A stretch of 64,000 nt of DNA from Streptomyces genisteinicus. Lineage in GTDB: Bacteria > Actinomycetota > Actinomycetes > Streptomycetales > Streptomycetaceae. This document shows, one piece after another, positions 33,158-41,282 of this stretch. The DNA lies in assembly GCF_014489615.1 (NCBI RefSeq), contig NZ_CP060825.1:2025501-2089500 (forward strand), read 5' to 3'. Under the pieces are notes generated by a model. That model worked only from the letters and a program-made list of their open reading frames with translations. It made no database searches and was not told where the DNA came from. Position numbers and translations under genes: made by a program. Position 1 is the first letter of the stretch. Each line of letters starts with the position of its first letter.

Positions 33158-33395
33158 GTGCGCTCCCTCACCAGCGGGTCGCGGTGCGTCCGCGCCCCCG
33201 TCGGGACGTCTCGTTCCCGGGGCGCCGGACAGGCGTACGCGTCCATTGCATCACCGGGCTCCCGGCGCCGCACGTCCGCGCCGCCGTCCTCGGGGCCCCG
33301 CCTCCCCGGGGTGCGGGAGTCACCCGGTTGGCCGAGATTGGAGTAGTCCGACCGGTCGCGGAAGTGCTCGGCCGGTCCAGCGGAAGGAGCGGGCC

Positions 33396-33815
33396 ATGGC
33401 GACTCACGTCGGGACCGGGACGGCGCACGGAGCGAGACGGACGGGGGCCGCCGGCAGCGGTTGGCTCGTCTTCGCGGCGGTGCTGATGATCTTCGGCGGG
33501 TTCATGGCGGTCTTCGCGGGCATCGCGGCGATCGCCGACGACGAGGTGTTCGTCACCACCCGCGACTACGTCTTCGCGTTCGACCTCACCTCCTGGGGCT
33601 GGATCCATCTGATCCTGGGCGCGGTGATCGCCCTCGCCGGCTTCGCGCTCTTCTCCGGCGCCACCTGGGCACGGGTGGTGGGCGTGGTGCTCGCGGGCCT
33701 GTCGATGCTGGCGAACTTCCTGTGGCTGCCGTACGCGCCGTTCTGGGCGGTCGTGCTGATCACGGTCGGCGCGTTCGTCATCTGGGCGCTGTGCCGCGCC
33801 CCGAGCCCCACCTGA
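33396..33815 (+). CDS. Four-helix membrane protein (DUF7144 type)
   Basis: A 139-residue integral membrane protein with four hydrophobic segments and the pattern GWLVFAAVLMIFGGFMAVF in the first, then a short outer loop (ADDEVFVTTRDYVFAFDLTSW) and three further helices ending WALCRA. This matches small Streptomyces proteins now grouped as DUF7144. AAGGAG lies 7 nt before the ATG. It is divergent from the DUF6325 gene. No function is known. Confidence 0.85.
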   Translation: MATHVGTGTAHGARRTGAAGSGWLVFAAVLMIFGGFMAVFAGIAAIADDEVFVTTRDYVFAFDLTSWGWIHLILGAVIALAGFALFSGATWARVVGVVLAGLSMLANFLWLPYAPFWAVVLITVGAFVIWALCRAPSPT

Positions 33816-33843
33816 GATCTGCCCCGCAGGCCGGGCCGGACCC

Positions 33844-33884
33844 GTGCGACGCCGGTCGCCGGGTCCGGCACACCGGCGTCGCAC
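33844..33884 (+). terminator. Hairpin between the membrane protein and DUF2252 genes
   Basis: GTGCGACGCCGG (33844-33855) and CCGGCGTCGCAC (33873-33884) are perfect 12-nt arms with a 17-nt loop. The loop is long for a terminator, so it may instead lie in the leader of the DUF2252 gene. Confidence 0.4.
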
Positions 33885-33915
33885 CGGCACACCGGCACGG
33901 ACGGGAGTGGTCACG

Positions 33916-35346
33916 ATGCCCCGAGAAGCGAAGCCGGCCATGCGCGTGGCACCGCGCGCGACGCCCGAGGAGCGGGCTGCGGCCGGACGGAAGGCGCGGC
34001 GCCGGGCGCCCCGGTCGGGGCACGCCGGGTACGAGCCGCGGGCCGGGCGGCCAGACCCGCTGGCGGTGCTGGAGGCGCAGTCCGCGACCCGGCTGCCGGA
34101 CCTGGTGCCGATCCGCTACGGGCGGATGACCGAGTCGCCGTTCCGCTTCTACCGCGGGGCCGCGGCGATCATGGCGTCGGACCTGGCGGGCAGCCCCGAC
34201 TCGGGCATCAGGGCCCAGCTGTGCGGTGACGCGCATCTGCTGAACTTCCGGCTGCTGGCGTCCCCTGAGCGGCGGCTGATGTTCGACATCAACGACTTCG
34301 ACGAGACGCTGCCGGGCCCCTGGGAGTGGGACGTCAAGCGGCTGTCGGCGAGCCTGGTCATCGCGGCCCGGGCCAACGGGCTGGACGACGGCACCCGGGA
34401 GGGCATCGTCCGGGCCGCGGTCCGCGCGTACCGGGAGGCGATGATCCGCTTCGCGGGGATGCGCAACCTCGACGTCTGGTACGCGCGGATCGACGCCGAG
34501 CGGCTGACGGAGCTGGCGGACGAGCGGCTGCGGCCGAGCGGGCGGAAGAAACTGACGCGCGCCATGGAGAAGGCCCGTGGCCGGGACAGCCTCCAGGTCT
34601 TCGGAAAGCTGACCGAGTCGGTCGGCGGGCGGCCCCGGATCGCCGCCGATCCCCCGCTGCTGATCCCGCTGGCGGATCTGCTGGACGCCGGTGAGCGCAA
34701 GGAACTGGTGGGCAGGTTCCAGGAGTTGATCGGGCGGTACGGCAGGACGCTGACGGCCGACCGGCGGACGCTGCTCGCCGACTACCGGCTGGCGGACGTG
34801 GCCCGCAAGGTGGTGGGCGTGGGCAGTGTCGGCACCCGCTGCTGGATCTTCCTGCTGCTCGGCCGGGACGGCGGGGACCCGCTCTTCCTCCAGGCGAAGG
34901 AGGCCGACACCTCGGTGCTCGCCCCGCACGTGGGCGCGAGCCGCTACCGCAACCAGGGCGAGCGGGTGGTGTCGGGGCAGCGGCTGATGCAGGCGGCGAG
35001 CGACATGTTCCTCGGCTGGGAGCGGGTGGACGGCATCGACGGCAGGCGGCGCGACTTCTACGTGCGCCAGCTGCGGGACTGGAAGGGCATCGCCGTGCCC
35101 GAGACGATGACGCCGCGGCAGCTGGGAGCGTTCGGCGAGCTCTGCGGGGTCACCCTGGCCCGGGCGCACGCGCGCTCCGGAGACCGGATCGCGATCGCCG
35201 CGTACCTGGGGCGGGGCGAGGTGTTCGACCGGGCGCTGGCGCTGTTCGCCGAGGCCTATGCCGATCAGAACGAGCGCGATCACCGGGCGCTGGTCGACGC
35301 GGTCCGGTCCGGCGCGCTGCCGGCCGCGCAGCTGCCGGCGGTCTGA
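33916..35346 (+). CDS. DUF2252 domain protein, kinase-like fold
   Basis: A 476-residue protein. Beyond a basic N-terminal tail, it contains RFYRGAAAIMASDL, LCGDAHLLNFR and MFDINDFDET, diagnostic of DUF2252. The CGDxHxxNF and DFD patterns resemble the catalytic loop and metal-binding site of aminoglycoside/choline-kinase-like phosphotransferases, so a small-molecule kinase activity is a reasonable inference. The ATG at 33916 has GGGAG upstream. No partner gene suggests a substrate. Confidence 0.88.
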   Translation: MPREAKPAMRVAPRATPEERAAAGRKARRRAPRSGHAGYEPRAGRPDPLAVLEAQSATRLPDLVPIRYGRMTESPFRFYRGAAAIMASDLAGSPDSGIRAQLCGDAHLLNFRLLASPERRLMFDINDFDETLPGPWEWDVKRLSASLVIAARANGLDDGTREGIVRAAVRAYREAMIRFAGMRNLDVWYARIDAERLTELADERLRPSGRKKLTRAMEKARGRDSLQVFGKLTESVGGRPRIAADPPLLIPLADLLDAGERKELVGRFQELIGRYGRTLTADRRTLLADYRLADVARKVVGVGSVGTRCWIFLLLGRDGGDPLFLQAKEADTSVLAPHVGASRYRNQGERVVSGQRLMQAASDMFLGWERVDGIDGRRRDFYVRQLRDWKGIAVPETMTPRQLGAFGELCGVTLARAHARSGDRIAIAAYLGRGEVFDRALALFAEAYADQNERDHRALVDAVRSGALPAAQLPAV

Positions 35347-35487
35347 GGCGGCGCGGGGGCGGGACCGCACCGAGGGAAGGTGCGGGAGGCGGGACCGCCG
35401 CGAGGGGGCTGCCGGGGCGTAGGGCACGATGGGCTCCCCATCCGTGCGCCTCGCGCACGCCGCCCCACGCCCCACCGGGAGGACCCG

Positions 35488-36141
35488 ATGTCCGCCGTCG
35501 CACCCCAGCCGGAGATCCTCGCCGCCTTCGAGGCCGCCAAGGGCTTCATGCCCGTGGAGGAGGGGCTCGCCCTGTACGCGGCGGCGAGGGAGGCGGCGGC
35601 GCTCGGGCTGCCGCTGCTGGAGGTCGGGACGTACTGCGGGCGTTCGACGATCCTGCTCGCGGACGCGGCGCGCGAGGCGGGCACGGTCGCCGTCACGGTG
35701 GACCACCACCGCGGCAGCGAGGAGCAGCAGCCGGGGTGGGACTACCACGACCCGGAGACCGTCGACCCCGGGACGGGGCTCATGGACACGCTGCCCGCCT
35801 TCCGGCGGACCCTGTACCGGGCGGGCCTGGAGGAGCACGTGATCGCCGTCGTCGGCCGGTCGCCGCAGGTGGCGAAGGCGTGGGGCGGGCCGGTGGGCCT
35901 GGTCTTCGTCGACGGCGGCCACACGGACGAGCACGCGACGAACGACTACGAGGGCTGGGCGCCCCGGATCGCCGAGGGCGGGCTGCTGGTGATCCACGAC
36001 GTGTTCCCGGACCCGGTGGACGAGTTCACCGGGCAGGCGCCGTACCGCGTCTACCTGCGGGCGCTGGCGTCCGGCGCGTTCGGGGAGGTGTCGGCCACCG
36101 GCTCGCTGCGGGTGCTGCGGCGTGAGGGGCCGGGGATCTGA
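35488..36141 (+). CDS. Class I SAM-dependent methyltransferase
   Basis: A 217-residue protein with the SAM motif LLEVGTYCGRSTILLAD near residue 48, an acidic VFVDGGHT at the end of strand 4 and VIHDVF near strand 5, a layout like that of O-methyltransferases that handle small acceptors. Two conserved histidines (VTVDHHRGSEEQQPGW) lie after motif I. GGGAGGA precedes the ATG. Substrate unknown. The amidase gene starts 23 bp downstream but has its own leaderless promoter. Confidence 0.88.
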   Translation: MSAVAPQPEILAAFEAAKGFMPVEEGLALYAAAREAAALGLPLLEVGTYCGRSTILLADAAREAGTVAVTVDHHRGSEEQQPGWDYHDPETVDPGTGLMDTLPAFRRTLYRAGLEEHVIAVVGRSPQVAKAWGGPVGLVFVDGGHTDEHATNDYEGWAPRIAEGGLLVIHDVFPDPVDEFTGQAPYRVYLRALASGAFGEVSATGSLRVLRREGPGI

Positions 36142-36152
36142 GGGCGGCCCGT

Positions 36153-36158
36153 TAGCAT
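36153..36158 (+). promoter_or_regulatory. -10 hexamer of a leaderless promoter for the amidase gene
   Basis: TAGCAT ends 6 nt before the GTG at 36165. The interval contains no separate ribosome binding site. Confidence 0.5.
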
Positions 36159-36164
36159 CGCGGG

Positions 36165-37094
36165 GTGCCGTACGACGAGAACCAGGACCGCCCCACCGGA
36201 CCGCGCCGCTCCCGATGGGCTCTGGCCGCCGTCGCCGTGCTCGTGCCGGCCGTCGCCCTCGCCGGGTGGCTGGTCCTGCCGGGCGGGGACGACGGCGGGG
36301 ACGGGGGCCGGGGCGCGGCCGGGGAGCCGTCCGCCCCTGCGGACGTGACGACCGGTCCGGCGGACAAGCCGGGCGACCCGGAGGCGACGTCGCCGTCCCC
36401 GTCGGGGACGTCCGCCGGCGGGCCGCTGGCGGGGCGGACGGTGGTCGTCGACCCGGGGCACAACCCCGGCAACTTCCGTCACACGAGCGAGATCAACAAG
36501 CTCGTGGACATCGGAACGAACCGCAAGGAATGCGACACCACGGGCACCGCGAGCAACGCGGGTCACCGCGAGGCCGATTTCACCCTCGATGTTTCACGCC
36601 GTCTTCGCACTCTGCTCGAGAAGCAGGGCGCAAGGGTGGAATTCACCCAGGACGGCGATCGTCCGTTCGGTCCGTGCGTGGATGAACGAGCACGGTTCGG
36701 CAACAATGCGGACGCGGACGCCGTGATCTCCGTCCACGCGGACGGGTCGGCAGTCGGGAATCGCGGATTCCACATCATCCTCCCCGGCCGGGTCAAAAGC
36801 GGCGGCGCCGACACGTACCGGATCGTCGGACCCTCCCGCGAGCTGGGAGAACGCGTCGCCGAAGCCTTCCGGAGCGCCACCGGAACCGAACCGTCCAACT
36901 ACATCGGCGGCGGAACGGGCCTGGACGTACGGGACGATCTCGGCGGCCTGAATCTCTCGACCGTTCCCAAAGTGTTCGTGGAATGCGGCAATATGCGTGA
37001 TCCGAAGGACGCGGCCCTGCTGGCGAGCGCGAGTTGGCGTCAGCGCGCGGCTCAGGGAATGGCCGACGGGATCGCCGGTTATCTCCGTCGGTGA
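36165..37094 (+). CDS. N-acetylmuramoyl-L-alanine amidase (Amidase_3)
   Basis: A 309-residue cell-wall hydrolase: a basic N terminus and one membrane segment (residues 18-36), an acidic Gly/Ser/Pro spacer, then a zinc amidase domain. Zinc ligands are visible as His in VVDPGHNPGN, Glu in HREADFTLD and His in SVHADG, and the catalytic Glu in VFVECGNM. It cleaves the bond between muramic acid and the stem peptide outside the membrane. An unusual insertion with a CDTTGTAS loop follows the first ligand. The mRNA is probably leaderless. Codon use from about 36480 on is less GC-biased than its neighbours. Confidence 0.93.
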   Translation: MPYDENQDRPTGPRRSRWALAAVAVLVPAVALAGWLVLPGGDDGGDGGRGAAGEPSAPADVTTGPADKPGDPEATSPSPSGTSAGGPLAGRTVVVDPGHNPGNFRHTSEINKLVDIGTNRKECDTTGTASNAGHREADFTLDVSRRLRTLLEKQGARVEFTQDGDRPFGPCVDERARFGNNADADAVISVHADGSAVGNRGFHIILPGRVKSGGADTYRIVGPSRELGERVAEAFRSATGTEPSNYIGGGTGLDVRDDLGGLNLSTVPKVFVECGNMRDPKDAALLASASWRQRAAQGMADGIAGYLRR

Positions 37095-37251
37095 CCCTGT
37101 GAATCGGGATACCGGGAGGACGGCCGGAACCGCCGGACGATAGATTCGCCTCTACGATGGGGAGTCCTCCCCCGAGCTCCGCGTCCGTGCACCCGCCCAG
37201 CGGGCGGCAGCGACGACCGCCCCGATGAGACGACCTACGAAGGACTGACAC

Positions 37252-38061
37252 GTGAACATCCGCTCCCTCACTCGAGGCGATGGCGTGGTGATCGGAGCAG
37301 CGGTGTTGCTGTTCATCGCCTCGTTCCTCAAGACCTACGACGTCGGCGACGAAGGGCCGAACGCGTGGGACAGCCTGAACAGCGCCCTCGCCGTCTACAT
37401 GGTCGGCGTGCTCGGCGCGGTCCTGATCGTCCTCTCCCGCACCCAGCCGCAGCGCAAGGTCGCGGGGATCGACCTCGGCCAGTTCGGTGTCGCGGCGACG
37501 GTGTTCGTCGCCTGGTTCTTCTTCTGGACCCTCATCGACCTCGACCAGATCGACGCGGGCGCCGGCCTGATCCTCGGCCTGATCGCCTCGCTCGCGCTCA
37601 CCGGCGCCGCCATCGCGACCCCGCTGGTGGCCGCGCTGAAGGCCCCGCTCGTCGGCGCCCCGCGCCCGGCGGCCCCGCAGCCCTACGGCGGCCAGCCGCA
37701 GGGCGGTTACGGCTACCCCGGCGGCCAGCAGCAGCCCTACGGCGCGCAGCCGGGCCAGCCCCAGCCGTACGGCGCCCAGCCGGGTCAGCCGCAGGGCGGA
37801 CAGCCCGGCCCGCAGGGCGGCGCCCCGGCGCCGGCCGACGCCTCGCAGGGCGGCGGCTCCTCGGACTTCGCCCCGTTCTGGTTCGCCGTGCCGGTGGCCC
37901 GTCCCCTGTACGGCGAGGACGGTTCGCCGTCGCCGATCGCCGAACTGGCGCCCGGCACCTGGTACCTGGCGGTGGAGCAGCGCGGTCCGGGCCTGGTCGC
38001 CCAGACGCAGGACGGCCGCCGCGGTGTCCTCCAGGACACCTCCGGCATCCAGCGCGGCTGA
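37252..38061 (+). CDS. DUF5336-like membrane protein with Gln/Pro/Gly-rich tail
   Basis: A 269-residue protein with four membrane segments in the first 130 residues, a 70-residue spacer built from repeats such as QPYGAQPGQP, and a C-terminal soluble domain of about 60 residues (FWFAVPVARPLYGEDGSPSP). The arrangement resembles DUF5336 proteins of actinobacteria. A -10-like TACGAT occurs at about 37155 in the upstream region. A strong terminator follows. Function unknown; the repeats suggest surface or polar localisation. Confidence 0.8.
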   Translation: MNIRSLTRGDGVVIGAAVLLFIASFLKTYDVGDEGPNAWDSLNSALAVYMVGVLGAVLIVLSRTQPQRKVAGIDLGQFGVAATVFVAWFFFWTLIDLDQIDAGAGLILGLIASLALTGAAIATPLVAALKAPLVGAPRPAAPQPYGGQPQGGYGYPGGQQQPYGAQPGQPQPYGAQPGQPQGGQPGPQGGAPAPADASQGGGSSDFAPFWFAVPVARPLYGEDGSPSPIAELAPGTWYLAVEQRGPGLVAQTQDGRRGVLQDTSGIQRG

Positions 38062-38084
38062 CGCACCGCGCCCCTCGCGGCACC

Positions 38085-38121
38085 GGAAGGCTCCCCGCCC
38101 CTGACGGGCGGGGAGCCTTCC
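38085..38121. terminator. Strong hairpin terminator
   Basis: GGAAGGCTCCCCGCCC (38085-38100) and its exact complement (38106-38121) form a 16-bp perfect stem with a 5-nt loop, between the convergent membrane-protein and lipoprotein genes. Confidence 0.88.
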
Positions 38122-38153
38122 GCGTGTCCGGGGTGCGTCCCGGACACGGCCCG

Positions 38154-38729
38154 TCAGCCGCCCAGTTGGGACACGGACGGCACCTTGTCCCGCACCGGCG
38201 CGCCCACGCTCGCGCCCGCCTCCTTGACGTCCTCGATCACGGACTCGAAGGAGGCGACGTCGCCGGCCCCGGCCTCGCCGTTGCGCAACTTGGTGCCGAG
38301 CTCCTTGAGTCGGTCGATGCCCGCGGTGAGCGGGGCGACGGCCTTGGCGAGCAGCGGGTCGCCCTCGGCGTTCTCGGCCGCGGCCCTGAGCCGGTTGTAG
38401 GCGAAGGCGCCCGCGAGCCCGGCCTTGACGAGCGCGACGGTCCGGCCGTCGGCGCCCTTGGTGAACTTCCCGGCCCGGTACGGCTTCACGATCCACTGGT
38501 AGGTCGCTCCGGCGGCCAGTCCCGCGTTGGCGACGAACCGGGTCCTGGCGAACTTCTGCTTCTCGGCCGAGGGGCTGCTCGTGGCCGCCGTCGGGGCCGT
38601 CGCGGCGGCGCTGCCGCCCCCGCCGTCGTCCGAGCCGCACGCCACCGCGGTGCCGAGGAGGGCGCAGCACAGCAGGAGGGCGGGGAGGGTGCGGCGTATC
38701 GGGCCGGCGGCGGTCTCGGTGGCGGGCAC
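38154..38729 (-). CDS. Putative lipoprotein
   Basis: A 191-residue exported protein. The N terminus has a basic start, a hydrophobic core (LPALLLCCALLGTAVAC) and a lipobox-like AVAC cysteine, followed by an Asp/Gly/Ser linker typical of lipoproteins. The mature part is helical with several Lys/Ala-rich helices (FAYNRLRAAAENAEGDPLLA). The GTG at 38729 has GGAGG about 6 nt upstream. It may bind cell-wall or other ligands; no domain was recognised. It is divergent from a small membrane protein gene. Confidence 0.8.
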   Translation of the reverse strand: MPATETAAGPIRRTLPALLLCCALLGTAVACGSDDGGGGSAAATAPTAATSSPSAEKQKFARTRFVANAGLAAGATYQWIVKPYRAGKFTKGADGRTVALVKAGLAGAFAYNRLRAAAENAEGDPLLAKAVAPLTAGIDRLKELGTKLRNGEAGAGDVASFESVIEDVKEAGASVGAPVRDKVPSVSQLGG

Positions 38730-38858
38730 GGGTCCTCCAGGTCGCTGGGGCGCACAGCCGTATGCGGACTCCCCCGACCCTGGCCCCGGCGGGGCCGTGC
38801 CGCCATCCGGGTGCACCCGATCGGGTTTCACAGGCGCACAAGAGGCAAGACGCGGTAC

Positions 38859-39149
38859 ATGACAACACGAGCTCGCAACACCTCGGGCGCGGCGAGAATC
38901 ATCATCATCGTCGCGGACGTGATGGCCTTCATCATCGGCCTGTGGATCCTGATGTACCTGCTGGACGCCAACCGGGCCAACGACCTGGTCGAGTTCGTCC
39001 GGGAGTCGGCACGCTGGCTGGCCGGCTGGTCGTACGACCTGTTCACCTTCGACGAGGAGTGGGCACGGGTCGTCGCGGGCTACGGTCTCGCCGCCGTCGT
39101 CTACCTCTTCATCGGCCACGCCGCCGCGGGCGCGCTGCGCCGCCGCTGA
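38859..39149 (+). CDS. Small two-helix membrane protein
   Basis: A 96-residue protein with hydrophobic segments at about 13-36 and 73-90, joined by an acidic/aromatic loop (ARWLAGWSYDLFTFDEEW). It resembles short Streptomyces membrane proteins but no family name is recalled. AGAGG lies about 14 nt before the ATG, slightly far. It is followed by a 271-bp gap holding a dispersed repeat. Confidence 0.75.
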   Translation: MTTRARNTSGAARIIIIVADVMAFIIGLWILMYLLDANRANDLVEFVRESARWLAGWSYDLFTFDEEWARVVAGYGLAAVVYLFIGHAAAGALRRR

Positions 39150-39333
39150 GGCCGGGCGCGGTCCTGCCCCCGGCCGCACCACCCCCTCGTGCGAGGCGCG
39201 CGGGTACGGGGGCGGAGCCCCTGGCACAGGGGCCCGCGCCGGGCCAGGCCGTGTCCGACGAATGGCGCCGTCCACCCGGAGGGCGGGGCGCGCGGCATCC
39301 GGTGCGTGCGATCGCAAGGCGGCGGATCATCCT

Positions 39334-39367
39334 CGTACCGGGCGTACTCGGATGACTCCGACAACGC
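39334..39367 (-). repeat. Dispersed 34-bp intergenic repeat, copy 1
   Basis: On the minus strand this reads GCGTTGTCGGAGTCATCCGA followed by GTACGCCCGGTACG. It matches 55614-55647 on the plus strand at 31 of 34 positions. Both copies lie in gaps between convergent genes. Confidence 0.7.
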
Positions 39368-39420
39368 AGCGAGGGTGCGTGCCGGGCGTCGCGCGCCAGG
39401 CGGGATGTGTCGGACAAGGC

Positions 39421-40506
39421 CTACAGCGCCCCGCAGCACTCCCCGGGCCGCACCAGCCCGGAGGGCAGGCGCTCCCCGCCGAAGACCGCGACCGTCGCCT
39501 CGTCGCCGCCCAGGGCGGCCACCGCGAGCAGCAGCGAGCCCGCGGTCCAGGTGGTGCGTTCCTCGGGCCACATCGCCCGCTCGCCCTCGAAGACGTACCC
39601 GGTCCAGTACATGCCGTCGTCCGCGCGCAGGTGCCGGACGGACTGGAGGATCTCCAGGGCGCGGTCGGACTCGCCCGCGGCCCAGAGCGCGAGCGCCAGT
39701 TCGCAGCTCTCGCCGCCGGTGACCCACGGGTTGGGCAGGACGCACCGCACGCCCAGGCCGGGGACGACGAACTCGTCCCAGCGGGAGGCGATCCGCTCCT
39801 TCGCCGCTTCGCCGGTGACGGCGCCGCCGAGGACCGGGTAGTACCAGTCCATCGAGTAGCGGTCCTTGTCGAGGAAGCGCTCGGGGTGGTGGCGGACGGC
39901 GTGCGCGAGGGCGCCGAGGGCGAGTTCCCAGTCGGGCTGCGGCTCCTCGCGTTCCTCGGCGATGGCGAGCGCGCACCGCAGCGCGTGGTGGACCGACGAA
40001 CTGCCGGTCAGCAGGGCGTCCTCGACCGCGGTGCCGTCCGGCTCGCGCTTCCAGCCGATCTGGCCGCCGGGCTGCTGGAGACCGAGCACGAACTCGACCG
40101 CCGCGTACACCACCGGCCACATCCGGTCGAGGAACGCCTCGTCGCCGGTGCTCAGGTAGTGGTGCCAGACGCCGACCGCGGCGTAGGCGCTGAAGTTGGT
40201 CTCGCGGCCCCGGTCGGTCACCTGGTCCGCGTCGCCGTCGTGGTACGCCGCGTACCAGGAGCCGTCGGCGTTCTGGTGCTCGGCGAGCCAGGCGTAGGCG
40301 CGGGCCGCCGCCTCGTGCTCTCCGGCGGCGTCCAGCGCCATCGCGGCCTCGGTGTGGTCCCACGGGTCGAGGTGGTGGCCGCGGAACCAGGGGATCGCCC
40401 CGTCGTCGCGCTGCTCGGCGAGGATGCCGGCGACGGTCTGCGCGGCCTGTTCGGCCGTCAGCACACCGGTGAGGACGAGGTGTTCGGCGCGGCGGGAGGT
40501 CGTCAC
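39421..40506 (-). CDS. Alpha/alpha-toroid protein of the prenyltransferase/terpenoid cyclase-like fold
   Basis: A 361-residue protein of repeated helix pairs with aromatic-rich loops (RDDGAIPWFRGHHLDPWDH, NADGSWYAAYHDGDAD, GGQIGWKREPDGT) characteristic of the six-hairpin/terpenoid-cyclase toroid. No aspartate-rich cyclase motif (DXDD) is seen, so a hydrolase, lyase or binding role is possible. The GTG at 40506 overlaps the methyltransferase stop (GTGA). It is the last gene of an operon with a methyltransferase and a GT4 glycosyltransferase, divergent from a KstR-like regulator, suggesting modification of a lipid or glycan. Confidence 0.82.
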   Translation of the reverse strand: MTTSRRAEHLVLTGVLTAEQAAQTVAGILAEQRDDGAIPWFRGHHLDPWDHTEAAMALDAAGEHEAAARAYAWLAEHQNADGSWYAAYHDGDADQVTDRGRETNFSAYAAVGVWHHYLSTGDEAFLDRMWPVVYAAVEFVLGLQQPGGQIGWKREPDGTAVEDALLTGSSSVHHALRCALAIAEEREEPQPDWELALGALAHAVRHHPERFLDKDRYSMDWYYPVLGGAVTGEAAKERIASRWDEFVVPGLGVRCVLPNPWVTGGESCELALALWAAGESDRALEILQSVRHLRADDGMYWTGYVFEGERAMWPEERTTWTAGSLLLAVAALGGDEATVAVFGGERLPSGLVRPGECCGAL

Positions 40507-41243
40507 GCCTCGGCCCCGGACAGACGGGGCAGGTGCGGCTTGGTCGCGTAGGCGACGAAGCTCTTGCCGATCAGCGGGTTGAGGGCCTGCTCGGCGACCC
40601 GGGTCGCGAGGGGCTTCTTCATGATGTCCCAGACCAGGAGCTTGTGGTACGCCTTGACCGGCAGGGCCTTGTCGTTGTCCACGCCGAACGCGCACTTGAG
40701 CCACCAGTACGGCGAGTGCAGCGCGTGCGCGTGGTGGGTGCCGTACGGGCGCAGCCCGGCCTGCTTCATCTTGGCGAGCAGTTCGTCGGCCCGGTAGATG
40801 CGGATGTGGCCGCCCTCGACTTCGTGGTAGGCGTCCGACAGTGCCCAGCAGACCTTCTCGGGGCCGTAGCGCGGGACGGTCACCGCGATGCGGCCGCCCG
40901 GCCTGAGCACCCGCACCATCTCGGCGAGGACGCCCTTGTCGTCGGGGATGTGCTCCATGACCTCGGAGATGATGACGACGTCGAACGACTCGTCCGGGAA
41001 GGGCAGGTTGAGCGCGTCGCCCTCCATCGCCGTGGCGGTGGCGCCCTCGGGGGCCTCCCCCGCCTCCTTCATCGCGGCGAACCACTTGGCGACCTCGCGG
41101 ATCTCCTCGCCGTTCTGGTCGAGGGCCACGACCTGCGCGCCCCGCCGGTAGCACTCGAACGCGTGCCGGCCTGCGCCGCAGCCCAGGTCGAGCACGCGGT
41201 CGCCCGGTGCGAGCGGGAAGCGGGAGAAGTCGACGGTCAGCAC
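40503..41243 (-). CDS. Class I SAM-dependent methyltransferase
   Basis: A 246-residue methyltransferase with motif I VLDLGCGAGRHAFE near residue 20, the acidic VVALDQNG, FDVVIISEVMEHIPDD at motif IV, and RVLRPGGRIAVTVP. The GTG at 41243 has AGGAAGG upstream. It is the middle gene of a three-gene operon between GT4 and the toroid protein; the substrate is presumably the product of the glycosyltransferase or a shared lipid acceptor. Confidence 0.93.
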   Translation of the reverse strand: MLTVDFSRFPLAPGDRVLDLGCGAGRHAFECYRRGAQVVALDQNGEEIREVAKWFAAMKEAGEAPEGATATAMEGDALNLPFPDESFDVVIISEVMEHIPDDKGVLAEMVRVLRPGGRIAVTVPRYGPEKVCWALSDAYHEVEGGHIRIYRADELLAKMKQAGLRPYGTHHAHALHSPYWWLKCAFGVDNDKALPVKAYHKLLVWDIMKKPLATRVAEQALNPLIGKSFVAYATKPHLPRLSGAEA

Positions 41244-41282
41244 GGGGGTCTGCCTTCCTGCGGGCGGAGCGTGAGGGGGTTC

